Assembly (NCBI GenBank): GCA_937888775.1
Contig: CALAQT010000216.1
Location: forward strand, 1 to 63,005
Length of the DNA: 63,005 nucleotides
Source: an uncultured Actinomycetes bacterium
GTDB lineage: Bacteria; Actinomycetota; Thermoleophilia; Solirubrobacterales; Solirubrobacteraceae
Direction: 5' to 3'
Positions 17,848 through 26,350 of this stretch are shown here, piece after piece. Each line of letters begins with the position of its first letter. Within the stretch, counting starts at the first letter, position 1. A program made the translations under genes and the position numbers. The notes under the pieces were generated by a model. The model ran no database searches. It saw only the letters and a program-made list of their open reading frames with translations, and was not told the DNA's origin.

Positions 17848-19041
17848 TCAGGCGCCGGCGGCGCAGACGCCCGCGTGCAGCCGGCAGGGGTGCGCCATGA
17901 AGAACTGGTACGCGATGTCGGTGATGTCGGGACCGCCGGGGTTGCTGTAGATCTCGGTGGTGGTCGGTTGCGGCCCGCCGGGCCACGCGTGCGCCTCCCC
18001 GTGGACGATGACCATCTCGCCGAGTAGGCCGCGCGCCGGCGTCGTGGCGTCGCGGCACGCCGTGCCGTCCGTCGAGTAGTAGAGGACGTCATACGGGTTG
18101 CGGGCCACCGGCGGTGTCTGGGTGGTGTCGATCGCGGGTGTCGGTGTCACCGCGGTGATCGCGCACGGGCCCGGGGGCACGGCGTTGGTGAGCACCCCGT
18201 GGTGCGCGGCGAGGTCGTCGGTGACCTGCAACTGCTGGGTGACCTCGAACGCATTGGCGGCCGGCACCACCGGGTCGGTGTCGCCATTCTCGACCAGGAA
18301 CGGCACCACCCGGGCGTGCGCGCCGGACGCCCGGTAGGCGAGCTGGCCCGACAGCTGCGGCGGTTGGACGGCGGCCGACCCGAGACACGGCAACCCCTTG
18401 TATTCGCAGCCGGCGAGGACGCCGGCGGCCGCGTAGAGATCCGGGTAAGTGGCCGCCATGATGTCCGCGGTGGCCCCGCCGGCGCTGATGCCGATCACGT
18501 CGACGCGCTGGCGGTCGATGTGGCGCGTGCTGATCACGCTCCGGGTGATGCCCGCGATCAGCGCCGGCTCACCGGCGCCGCGATTCTGCCCCTGTGGGAG
18601 GAACCAGTTCCAGCACCTGCTGCCGTTGCCGTCGAACGAAGTCGTGCCTGTCATTTGAAAGTTGGCCTGCTCCGGGTACGCCACCACGAAGTGTTGCTGC
18701 TCCGCCTCCCAGTCGAACCTGCTGACGTAGGCGATGTCCGGCGCCTGCTCGGTGCATCCGTGGAGAACGACGATCAGGGGCATGGCCGTTGGGGTGGACC
18801 CGGTTGGAACGTACACCCAGTAGGTTCGCTGCAGACCGAGAGCCGGGTCGGTGTGCACACACGAGTAGTGCTGACCGGGCGGCTCGTTCGACCAGCCGTG
18901 AGCGGCAAGGTCGGCCGCGGACACCGGCGAACAGCTGTCGGTGGGCATCGCGCCCGCTCCCGCCGCCGCACTCTGGGGAAGGGCGGCGAAGACGGGCGCC
19001 AGCGCCACCGCAGCGATGGCCGCGAAAGTCACTCGCTTCAA
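17848..19041 (-). CDS. Secreted PHB-depolymerase-family esterase
   Basis: A 397-aa exported serine esterase. It has an N-terminal signal peptide (about 1-27, ending near QSAAAGAGA), oxyanion-hole motif LHGCTEQ (about 94-99), nucleophile S186 in GISAGG and a late histidine in HGEAHAWPGG. This is the pattern of short-chain PHB depolymerase, feruloyl-esterase and LpqC-type enzymes. The TTG start at 19041 overlaps the stop of the binding-protein gene (TTGA). In the operon it would release hydroxyalkanoate or aryl acids outside the cell for the ABC importer. Substrate is inferred only. Confidence 0.85.
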   Translation of the reverse strand: MKRVTFAAIAAVALAPVFAALPQSAAAGAGAMPTDSCSPVSAADLAAHGWSNEPPGQHYSCVHTDPALGLQRTYWVYVPTGSTPTAMPLIVVLHGCTEQAPDIAYVSRFDWEAEQQHFVVAYPEQANFQMTGTTSFDGNGSRCWNWFLPQGQNRGAGEPALIAGITRSVISTRHIDRQRVDVIGISAGGATADIMAATYPDLYAAAGVLAGCEYKGLPCLGSAAVQPPQLSGQLAYRASGAHARVVPFLVENGDTDPVVPAANAFEVTQQLQVTDDLAAHHGVLTNAVPPGPCAITAVTPTPAIDTTQTPPVARNPYDVLYYSTDGTACRDATTPARGLLGEMVIVHGEAHAWPGGPQPTTTEIYSNPGGPDITDIAYQFFMAHPCRLHAGVCAAGA

Positions 19042-21692
19042 TGGATCGTCGTCTCGCAGTAGCCGGTGTTGACCCAGCCGGGCCCCCCGTTCTCGGGCTT
19101 GGTCGCGTAGACGTCCTCGCCACCGATGCCACCGTGATGGTGATCACCGCCGCTGAAGTCGACCGGGCAGTTGGCGCCCACCTGCGACTTGTAGCCGTTG
19201 AGCATCAGGCCGGCGATCTTGTTGCGGTCACAGGATGGGCCGCACTGCACGAGCAGGTCGGCCACCTGGCTCCACGCCTCCCAGGTGCCGAAGAGCAGAT
19301 CGCCACCGTCACCGCACATGTTCGCGCCAGAGTCCAATGACGCGTAGGCACTCTCGAATTTCTGGAAATCCTTGAGGTACCTGGCGTAGTCCGCGTCGTT
19401 CCTGGTAATGCCGCTGCCTCCCGACGCGCAGCGCGCCGAGGACGAGGTGTACGCGGGCCAGGGGATCAGCCCCTGCATGCCCTGGACCTCCTGCCCGTTG
19501 TTGCCCGATTGGTTGAGGGTGTACAGGGTGAGGTTGAACGGGAACCCCAGCCACTGCGGGAAATAGTTCTGGTTGGCCGACTGCTGGATGATCGAGTCGG
19601 CGGCCAGCGCGTTCTCCCAGATGAACACCGCCTGCATACCATGGGTCTGCATATCGATGATCTCCTTGGAGTAGTCGCCCTGGTTGTTGCTCACCTGGTC
19701 ATCCGGACCCACGTTGCCCAGCTGGCCGGCTGCCTTGAGCGCTGCTTTGAAGGTGGCGATCCCGGGCGACCAGTTGGAGCTGCCACGCTCGATGATCCCG
19801 ATCTTCTTGCCGCTCATGTGGGTGAGGTAGTACTGGGCGTACTGGGTGCCGATCTCCTCGAGCGTCGGCAGCATGGTGAAGCTGTACTGCAGGCCCGCAG
19901 TGCCCTGCTGGGTGGCGATGTGGTGGATGTAGAGCATGTGGTTCTGCTCGGCCCAGACACGCACATTGGGGATCTGGTCGAAGCCGATGCCGCTGAGCAG
20001 GAAGAAGTCGCCGCCCTGCTGCTGCTGGCATGCCTGTGCCGCCTGCACGGCCTTGCTCGGCTGATACCCGTCGTCCTGGATGGCGATCCCGTCAGCCCCG
20101 CCGGGCTGGACGATCTTGCGATTGTAGATGCCGCCCTGCCCCGGGCTGTGCGGGTACGGATCGGTGGCAGGGTTGTTGACCATCTGCCAGAACACGTTGA
20201 GGTCGGCGGCCCCGATGTTGAAGGCAGGTCCGAAGGTGAGCGCAGCGTGGGCGCACATCTGGATCGATGTGTCGGTGATGCCAACGGTGTTGTCCGCGCC
20301 GGTGTAGAGCCGCGCCGACGGTGCGTTGGGCGCGCCTCCCCCAGAGAACGCCGCGGCGCCAATCGGCTTCCCATTGATGGTGCCGCCACCACCGCCGCCG
20401 GATCCGCCGCCGCCTGTCGAACCGGAGGCGGTCGGGCCGGGCGTGCTGGTCGTGTCCGGGGCGTAGCTGGGAATGCTCGAATTCCCGCCGGTGGAGGCGA
20501 CGGCCGGTCGCGTAGCACCGACGGAGCCGGCGCCGGTGGCGCCCGCGTACGCGCCCCATGCTGAACTCCAGACGAGAAGGGTGCCGGCCACGGCGAACAT
20601 GCGCGGATGGATCTTCAACTCACGCACCAGTCCGAGACGCAGCCCGCCGCTGGTCGACAGCGCCTGGGACACCGGCTGCGCGAGCAGGGCGACCGACGCC
20701 GCGCAGCTCACGCCGAGCACGAGCAGCCAGAGCGGGATTCCGGTGCCACCGGTGCCGCCGCCACCGCCCCCGGCGTTGGTGCTCCCGATGGGTCCCGCGG
20801 CATGCGCCGGCGAGGGCTTCGGAGTGGGTGTCGCCGCCGCGGCAGTGGGCGCGGTCGACTTGAAGCCGCTCCCGCCGCCGCTGCTACCACCGCCGCCCGA
20901 CGATCCCGCCGGTGCCGTCGTGATCGGGGGAGACGTGGCCTGCTGCGAGGAGGTTGTCGTTGCCGTCGCCGTCCCCTGGGTTCGATCGAAGGCAATCGCC
21001 CACGGTTGGGTGGTGGCGCCTGCGTCGGGGACCACGGCGAAACCGGTGTTGGTGCCCTTGGCGGTCCAGTAGGGGAGCATCCGCCCGACGTCGAAGCTGA
21101 ACGACACGATGTTCCCCGCGGCGTCCGTCGCCACCTTGCCGACCACCTTGGGCCCGTTGGTGTCGACGGCAGGCGCGGTGCAGCTCGCCGACGTCGAGCA
21201 ACCCGTGAAGCTGGTGGGAAGCTCAGTGGCCAGCGGGTAGGCATCGATGATGGCCGCGGTGGTGTTGACGTTGTCCTGCGGTAGCGTCGCCGGGTTGATC
21301 ACGGACAGCGTCACCACAAGGGAGGTGACCGTCTCGCCCTGGAGCGCGTTCAGCTCCACGTGCAGCAGCGAGTGGTAGGTCTGCGTGCTGGGGTCCGCCG
21401 CCACGTGGATGGCATTCGGATCGGGAGCCGGGCACTGGCTGGCGCTGCAGCCGCCCCCGCTGAGCGCGTCGACCTGGTACTGGTCCGCGCCCGCATCGGG
21501 AACGTACGCCTGGCGATCCAGCGCCACCGCCTGCTCGGCGGCGTAGCTGACCGTCGGCGGGATCAGAGCGACCGAGGCGGCCAGCCCGATTCCGAGCAGC
21601 CCGACCCCGGCGGCGACGCGCAGTCGCCGAAATCCCCCTCCCCGGGTGCGCGGATGTACCGATCGGTGCCACAGCCCCCGGTGTCCAGCCAT
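19038..21692 (-). CDS. Membrane-anchored substrate-binding protein with extra N-terminal domain
   Basis: An 884-aa protein of unusual design. In order: a basic N-terminus and export helix (about 25-50), a beta-rich extracytoplasmic domain of about 220 residues with paired cysteines, a Gly/Ser-rich linker, two hydrophobic segments (IPLWLLVLGVSCAASVALL; MFAVAGTLLVWSSAWGAYAG), a second Gly-rich linker, and a C-terminal periplasmic-binding-protein domain of about 400 residues (TSIQMCAHAALTFGPAF..., KKIGIIERGSSNWSPGIATF). The last domain resembles Leu/Ile/Val-type receptors. ATG 21692 has a good gggaggg ribosome site. It leads the uptake operon and should deliver substrate to LivH/LivM. Confidence 0.8.
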   Translation of the reverse strand: MAGHRGLWHRSVHPRTRGGGFRRLRVAAGVGLLGIGLAASVALIPPTVSYAAEQAVALDRQAYVPDAGADQYQVDALSGGGCSASQCPAPDPNAIHVAADPSTQTYHSLLHVELNALQGETVTSLVVTLSVINPATLPQDNVNTTAAIIDAYPLATELPTSFTGCSTSASCTAPAVDTNGPKVVGKVATDAAGNIVSFSFDVGRMLPYWTAKGTNTGFAVVPDAGATTQPWAIAFDRTQGTATATTTSSQQATSPPITTAPAGSSGGGGSSGGGSGFKSTAPTAAAATPTPKPSPAHAAGPIGSTNAGGGGGGTGGTGIPLWLLVLGVSCAASVALLAQPVSQALSTSGGLRLGLVRELKIHPRMFAVAGTLLVWSSAWGAYAGATGAGSVGATRPAVASTGGNSSIPSYAPDTTSTPGPTASGSTGGGGSGGGGGGTINGKPIGAAAFSGGGAPNAPSARLYTGADNTVGITDTSIQMCAHAALTFGPAFNIGAADLNVFWQMVNNPATDPYPHSPGQGGIYNRKIVQPGGADGIAIQDDGYQPSKAVQAAQACQQQQGGDFFLLSGIGFDQIPNVRVWAEQNHMLYIHHIATQQGTAGLQYSFTMLPTLEEIGTQYAQYYLTHMSGKKIGIIERGSSNWSPGIATFKAALKAAGQLGNVGPDDQVSNNQGDYSKEIIDMQTHGMQAVFIWENALAADSIIQQSANQNYFPQWLGFPFNLTLYTLNQSGNNGQEVQGMQGLIPWPAYTSSSARCASGGSGITRNDADYARYLKDFQKFESAYASLDSGANMCGDGGDLLFGTWEAWSQVADLLVQCGPSCDRNKIAGLMLNGYKSQVGANCPVDFSGGDHHHGGIGGEDVYATKPENGGPGWVNTGYCETTIH

Positions 21693-21747
21693 CGCGCAAA
21701 CCCTCCCTGGTTCGTCCGCCGAGAATGCTTCGTCCATTCTCCACTGA

Positions 21748-21767
21748 CCTAACGAACGTGCGTTAGG
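21748..21767. promoter_or_regulatory. 20-bp near-perfect palindrome, likely TetR operator
   Basis: CCTAACGAACGTGCGTTAGG is symmetric at 18 of 20 positions. It lies between the divergent tetR-type gene (start 21819) and the uptake operon (start 21692), the usual place for a TetR-family autoregulatory operator. Confidence 0.75.
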
Positions 21768-21818
21768 GTATCCTGACCATCTGCCCCCGAGTTGTCAAGA
21801 ACCAGCGGAGACCGTCCA

Positions 21819-22505
21819 ATGAGCGCCATGCGGGTCGAGGAACGCCAACCGGCGAGTGGCCGGCCCGACCTTGGCGCCCCTGCTCCGTTCAACGATGTCG
21901 ACCCGGAAACCTTGCTGCCGGCGCGGGCCACCGCCGACGGGACGCTGCGCCGGATGCTCCTCTCCGCCCTGGTGCTGTTCGCCGAGCGGGGCTACCACGC
22001 CGTCCCGGTCCGCGAGATCGCCCGCGGCGCGGGCATCCGAGCCAGCTCCATGTATGAGCACCGTGCGTCGAAGGAGAAGCTGCTCCTCGACCTCATGCTG
22101 ATCGGCCACGAGGAGCATCGCGCCTGGCTCACCGAGGCGCTGCATGGCGCCGGCGTCGATCCTCGCCACCAGATCGACGCCCTGATCCGCGCCCACGTGC
22201 GCGTCCACGCCACCTACCCGATGCTCACCCGCGTGTGCAACCGGGAGTTGGGCTCGCTCAGCGACGACAGCCTCGCCCAGGTGCTCGAGGTGCGCCGCGC
22301 CGGCGAGCGGCTGTTCATCGCCACCATCGAGCGCGGCGTGGAGACTGGCGCCTTCAGCGTCCCCGACTCGTACCTCGCCACCGCGGCCATCGGCGCCATG
22401 GGCATCCGCGTCGCCGACTGGTACCGCCCCAATTCAGAGTTGACCATCGACGCCGTCGCCGACGCCTACGCTCTCTTCACGCTGCGGCTGCTCGGCACCG
22501 CCTGA
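21819..22505 (+). CDS. TetR/AcrR-family transcriptional regulator
   Basis: A 228-aa repressor-type protein with a typical TetR N-terminal DNA-binding domain (ALVLFAERGYHAVPVREIARGAG, recognition helix ASSMYEHRASKEKLL) and an all-helical C-terminal ligand domain. ATG 21819 follows a gcggag ribosome site; an upstream TTG at 21792 is less likely. It is divergent from the uptake operon with a 20-bp palindrome between them, so it most likely represses that operon and itself until an acid or acyl-CoA ligand binds. Ligand identity is inference. Confidence 0.9.
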   Translation: MSAMRVEERQPASGRPDLGAPAPFNDVDPETLLPARATADGTLRRMLLSALVLFAERGYHAVPVREIARGAGIRASSMYEHRASKEKLLLDLMLIGHEEHRAWLTEALHGAGVDPRHQIDALIRAHVRVHATYPMLTRVCNRELGSLSDDSLAQVLEVRRAGERLFIATIERGVETGAFSVPDSYLATAAIGAMGIRVADWYRPNSELTIDAVADAYALFTLRLLGTA

Positions 22506-22514
22506 GCTGTCCGC

Positions 22515-23264
22515 TCAGCCGATCGCGGCCAGCGCCTCTTCGGGCGTGGTCAGCATGCACGTGAACGAGGGCACGTCGCGGACGGTGTGCGTCGATGCCT
22601 CGCTCTCGCGCATCTCCTGGACAAGGTCGAGGAAGTCGGCCACAGAGTCGCTTTCGAAGGCGACCACGAACTCCTGGTCGTCGAGCCCGAACGAGTAGGT
22701 GGTGTTGATCTTCACGCCCGGGTAGCGGTGGCCCATGGCGATGTGCTCGCTCATCTGGCGCATCCGCTCCTCGCGCGACAGCCGGTACCACGCCCGTGTC
22801 TTCACGAACGGGTACACAAAGAGGTAGCGGCGGTTGGTCGGCGCGATCACCAGCCGGTTGCTCCTCCCCTCCTGGTTGGGATGCTCGTGCTTGTCCACGT
22901 ACATGCTCTGCTTGGTCATCGCGAAGTAGCTGTACGGTGATTCGAGGAACGCGCCCAGTGCGGTGTGGTTGAGGCGCGAGGAGAACTCGTGCAGGTCCTC
23001 AATGCGATCGCTGATCAGCCACACCATGAAGTCGGCGTCGCCGCGGGTGCCGACCAGGCTGTAGGTGCGCAGCAGCACGTTGTCGCGGCGATCGAGGTCG
23101 GTGATCAGCGCCGCCACCTCGGCGCGGTCGGCACTGCGCTGCTCGTCGCTGCGCAGGCGCCACTCGGGGCGCACCGCGAAGAAGGCGAACCGGATGTGCT
23201 GGCGCGCCGTGGGCGGCCGCGCCGTGGCGTCACGGACGGTCAGGGGGCTGGCGAGCTCGGTCAT
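22515..23264 (-). CDS. hemQ: Coproheme decarboxylase HemQ / chlorite-dismutase family
   Basis: A 249-aa enzyme of the coproporphyrin-dependent heme pathway that oxidatively decarboxylates coproheme to heme b. Features: the YPFVKTRAWY segment, the HIAMGHRYPGV proximal-histidine region and the INTTYSFGLDDQEFVVAFE strand. The distal position that is arginine in true chlorite dismutases does not look like the chlorite type, so HemQ is the better call. Use of this route is typical of monoderm lineages. No other heme gene is adjacent. Confidence 0.9.
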   Translation of the reverse strand: MTELASPLTVRDATARPPTARQHIRFAFFAVRPEWRLRSDEQRSADRAEVAALITDLDRRDNVLLRTYSLVGTRGDADFMVWLISDRIEDLHEFSSRLNHTALGAFLESPYSYFAMTKQSMYVDKHEHPNQEGRSNRLVIAPTNRRYLFVYPFVKTRAWYRLSREERMRQMSEHIAMGHRYPGVKINTTYSFGLDDQEFVVAFESDSVADFLDLVQEMRESEASTHTVRDVPSFTCMLTTPEEALAAIG

Positions 23265-23347
23265 GGCTGCTGACTGTAGCGCGCGGGCGGTTTCCCGCTA
23301 CACCGTGCGATCGGCGCGCTCCTCGCGAAGCCGGGCCCAGGGATCGC

Positions 23348-24544
23348 TCACCGCAGCACCTCGAGCGCCGCACGGACCAGCGTGCCGACGCCGACGGGCA
23401 GGCAGCGCTCGTCGATGTCGAAGTCGGCGCTGTGGTGCGGCGCCACCGCGTGCCGGGCAACGTCGCCGGCACCGACGAGGAAATAGCATCCGCTGCCGGC
23501 GCCGTTGATGAGGCAGGCCACGTCGTCCCCGACGGTGATCGCCTGCGGGGTGACGACGTTCTCCTCCCCCACCGTGGCGGCCGCGGCGCGGCGCACGATG
23601 GAGACGGAGTCCGCGTCGCTGATCACCGGCGGGCATCCCGCAGCGCGTTCGAAGAGGGCGGTCGCGCCGAAGGCGGAGGCGATGGCGGCGGTGACCTCCT
23701 CAACCCGGTGCAGCAGCCGCTCGCGAATGTCGGGGTCGACGGCGCGCACGGTCCCCCGCAGGCGCACCTCGTCGGCGATGACGTTGAAGGCGCTGCCTCC
23801 CTCGATGCGGCCGACGGTGACCACGGCGGGCTCGAACGGCGACGTCTCGCGGCTGACCAGGCTCTGCAGCCCGACCACGACATGGGCCGCGGCGACGACG
23901 GGGTCGATGCTGGTGTGAGGCATGCCTCCGTGCCCGCCCCGGCCGCGCACGGTGATGCCGAACTCGTCAGCGCTGCCAAAGATCGGCCCCTCCTTGACCC
24001 CGACCGTGCCGACCTGGAGCGGCGCCCAGAGATGGATGCCCAGCACGCGGTCCACGCCGGCCAGGGCGCCGTCATCGATCATCGGCACCGCCCCGGCGGC
24101 GATCTCCTCGGCCGGCTGGAAGCAGAGCCGCAGCGTGCCACGCCACGAATCGCGCAGCGACGCGAGGACGGCCGCAGCGCCCAGCGTTATGGCGACGTGG
24201 CCGTCGTGTCCGCACGCGTGCATGACGCCGTCGACCTCCGAGGTCACCACCCGGTCCGTACCGCGCTCGCGCACCGGCAGGGCGTCCATGTCGGCGCGGA
24301 GCATCAGGGTTGGGCCGTCACCATCGCCATCCGCTTCGCCGGTGAGGTCGGCGATGACACCGGTGCCGCCGACGCCCGCGCGCACCGTGTAGCCGAGCTG
24401 CTCGCTGCGCGCGGCCGCGATCTCCGCGGTGCGCCGCTCCTGCAGCGACAGCTCGGGATTGCGGTGCAGGTCGCGCCGCGTCTCGACGACCTCCTCGCGA
24501 ACGCGGTCCAGCTCCGCGGCGACCCGGGTGTCGAGGTCAGCCAC
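23348..24544 (-). CDS. M20-family amidohydrolase
   Basis: A 398-aa metallohydrolase of the peptidase M20D (hippurate / IAA-amino-acid hydrolase) type. The metal-binding motifs HACGHDGH and FQPAEE are present, along with RADMDALPV and the dimerisation-domain GGHGGMPH. It hydrolyses N-acyl amino acids in the cytoplasm. Its start overlaps the end of the upstream receiver-like gene by 8 bp, so both are probably expressed from the TATGAT promoter at 24,883-24,888. Confidence 0.92.
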   Translation of the reverse strand: MADLDTRVAAELDRVREEVVETRRDLHRNPELSLQERRTAEIAAARSEQLGYTVRAGVGGTGVIADLTGEADGDGDGPTLMLRADMDALPVRERGTDRVVTSEVDGVMHACGHDGHVAITLGAAAVLASLRDSWRGTLRLCFQPAEEIAAGAVPMIDDGALAGVDRVLGIHLWAPLQVGTVGVKEGPIFGSADEFGITVRGRGGHGGMPHTSIDPVVAAAHVVVGLQSLVSRETSPFEPAVVTVGRIEGGSAFNVIADEVRLRGTVRAVDPDIRERLLHRVEEVTAAIASAFGATALFERAAGCPPVISDADSVSIVRRAAAATVGEENVVTPQAITVGDDVACLINGAGSGCYFLVGAGDVARHAVAPHHSADFDIDERCLPVGVGTLVRAALEVLR

Positions 24545-24875
24545 AGCTGGGGGCGCCGATCAGTCGCAGCGCCGCCTCCTGGAGCGCGCCGTTGGTGACC
24601 ACCTGGTCCGCTCCCCTCTCCATGGCGCGGATGCGCACGTCGCGGGCGTCGTGCGGGCAGAAGCCGATGATCCGGACGTTGCCACGAGCGCGCAGCGCGG
24701 CGATCAGCTCGATGCGCGCGTCGACGTCGGCGTTGAGGTCGACGAACACGTTCTCCGCCTGCGGAACATCGCCGCCGGTCGCAAGCCGGACCACCGCGGT
24801 GTCGCGGAGGGCAGCGCGGAGGCGGCTGGCGAGGAGCAGGTCACCGCTGACCAGGACGACCGTGAGGCCAGGCAT
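24537..24875 (-). CDS. Receiver-like small protein, 112 aa
   Basis: The protein has a Rossmann-like or receiver-like fold pattern: strand (LTVVLVSGDL), helix (LASRLRAALRD), strand, then ENVFVDLNAD, VRIIGFCPHD and a final helix. The phosphoacceptor aspartate region is DLNAD, so it might be a degenerate response-regulator receiver. ATG 24875 is preferred over two upstream ATGs because TATGAT lies exactly 7 nt before it. It overlaps the M20 gene and is likely co-expressed. Role unknown. Confidence 0.6.
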   Translation of the reverse strand: MPGLTVVLVSGDLLLASRLRAALRDTAVVRLATGGDVPQAENVFVDLNADVDARIELIAALRARGNVRIIGFCPHDARDVRIRAMERGADQVVTNGALQEAALRLIGAPSCG

Positions 24876-24882
24876 CGCCGCC

Positions 24883-24888
24883 ATCATA
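24883..24888 (-). promoter_or_regulatory. -10 hexamer of a leaderless promoter
   Basis: TATGAT on the minus strand, 7 nt before the ATG at 24875, with no Shine-Dalgarno sequence. Confidence 0.5.
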
Positions 24889-24963
24889 GGAGCGCGGCCG
24901 TGCCGGGCTGCGCGGCGGCTGGCACACTTGGCGCCTCGCGCAACGCGCACCCTGGAGGAAGAC

Positions 24964-25830
24964 ATGGAGATCAGGACGGTCGGCGTCGTCGGTGCCGGGC
25001 TGATGGGCTCGGGCATTGCCGAGGTCTGTGCCCGCAGCGGGCTGCGCACCCGAGTGGCGGAGTCCAACGAGGAGGCGCTCGCCGCGGGGCGGCGGCGGGT
25101 GGAGCGCTCGCTGGACCGCGGGCGCCAGGGCGGCAAGCTCAGCGCTGAGGACGTCGAGCAGATCACCGACCGGCTCTCCTTCAGCGCCACGCTGGATGAG
25201 TTCAGCGACTGCGACATCGTCATCGAGGCCATCGTCGAGCGCCTCGCCGACAAGGTCGACGTCTTCAGCCGGCTCGACCGCATTGTGCCCGAGCACGCCA
25301 TCCTCTCCACCAACACGTCCTCGCTGCCGATCATGGAGATCGCGCGGGCCACCGGCCGGCCGGACCGCGTGATCGGCACCCACTTCTTCAACCCCGCGCC
25401 GGTGATGAAACTGCTCGAGGTGGTGCGCACCATCGCCACCAGCGACGACACCCTCAACGAGACGCGCGCCCTCGGCGAGAAGCTGGGCAAGCGGGTCATC
25501 GTCGCCCAGGACCGCGGCGGGTTCATCGTCAACCTGCTGCTCATCCCCTTTCTCAACAACGCGGTCCGCCTCTACGAGTCCGGCTTCGCCACCAAGGACG
25601 ACATCGACGAGGGCATGTGCCTGGGCTGCGGACATCCCATGGGGCCGCTGCAGCTGCTCGACTACATCGGCCTCGACACCGCGCTCTTCGTCTGCGACGC
25701 GCTCTACGAGGAGTACGCGATCCGCGACTACGCGGCCCCACCGCTGCTCAAGCGGATGGTGGCGGCGGGCTACCTCGGCCGCAAGAGCGGGCGCGGGTTC
25801 TACGAGTACGAGGGCGCGCAGAAGCGCTGA
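24964..25830 (+). CDS. 3-hydroxyacyl-CoA (3-hydroxybutyryl-CoA) dehydrogenase
   Basis: A 288-aa NAD(P)-dependent dehydrogenase that oxidises 3-hydroxyacyl-CoA to 3-ketoacyl-CoA. The N-terminal Rossmann motif is GAGLMGSGIAEV. Catalytic-domain signatures include NTSSLPI, GTHFFNPAPVMKLLE, DRGGFIVN and GCGHPMGPLQLLDYIGLD. It has the normal length of the stand-alone FadB2/PaaH type. ATG 24964 follows ggaggaag. With the PHB-depolymerase-like esterase and acyl-CoA ligase nearby, it could complete a 3-hydroxybutyrate route to acetoacetyl-CoA, though it is not in that operon. Confidence 0.93.
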   Translation: MEIRTVGVVGAGLMGSGIAEVCARSGLRTRVAESNEEALAAGRRRVERSLDRGRQGGKLSAEDVEQITDRLSFSATLDEFSDCDIVIEAIVERLADKVDVFSRLDRIVPEHAILSTNTSSLPIMEIARATGRPDRVIGTHFFNPAPVMKLLEVVRTIATSDDTLNETRALGEKLGKRVIVAQDRGGFIVNLLLIPFLNNAVRLYESGFATKDDIDEGMCLGCGHPMGPLQLLDYIGLDTALFVCDALYEEYAIRDYAAPPLLKRMVAAGYLGRKSGRGFYEYEGAQKR

Positions 25831-25834
25831 GGCA

Positions 25835-26272
25835 TCACGCGGGCGGAGGGCTGCCCGGTCCTGTCGGTGGGCGCTGCTGCTCGAGCACGTGGAGCCGGAC
25901 GGTGTGGAGCAGGACGCCCTCGTGCCAGAACTCGGCCGCGTACTCGCCCGGCTCCCCGAGGGTGGGCTGGAGCAGGGTGACCGTCGAGACGCTCACCTCT
26001 CCGGCGCCGGCCGGCGGTGGTCCCGCCGACTCGAAGCGCATCGTGGTCGGCGGCAGCACCAGCTTGCTGAGGTTGTCGACGAAGCGAAGCTCGACGATGT
26101 GGACGGTCCCGGCGTCGGCGTTGGTGAAGCGGAAGCCCGCCACCACCGTGAAGCTGGCCATCCCGGGCAGCTGCGCCAGGGCCAGGGCGCTGAAGCCGCC
26201 GCCCAGCACGTAGAACTTGCCGTCGGCGGGGACGGTGGCGGCGTCGGCGAAGAAGGCGAAGCTCATCTCCAT
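25835..26272 (-). CDS. Conserved hypothetical protein, DUF6941-like
   Basis: A 145-aa cytoplasmic protein starting MEMSFAFFADAATVPADGKF and continuing YVLGGGFSALALAQLPG. This opening resembles the DUF6941 family; the assignment is from memory of the pattern and is moderate. The remainder is beta-rich with a Pro-rich tail. It is convergent with the dehydrogenase gene, with stops 4 bp apart. Function unknown. Confidence 0.6.
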   Translation of the reverse strand: MEMSFAFFADAATVPADGKFYVLGGGFSALALAQLPGMASFTVVAGFRFTNADAGTVHIVELRFVDNLSKLVLPPTTMRFESAGPPPAGAGEVSVSTVTLLQPTLGEPGEYAAEFWHEGVLLHTVRLHVLEQQRPPTGPGSPPPA

Positions 26273-26350
26273 GGCCAGCCGACTCTGACGGACGGCCCCG
26301 CCGACGCGCAGCAGGCGAAGCCGGGACCCGCTCCGTCACCATCGAGGGCG

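Noticed and set aside
15018..18092. 1024-aa frame beginning upstream of LivM-LivG
   Set aside because: The first ~375 codons are livH and the esterase end read out of frame; the GTG at 16961 overlapping the livH stop is the start.
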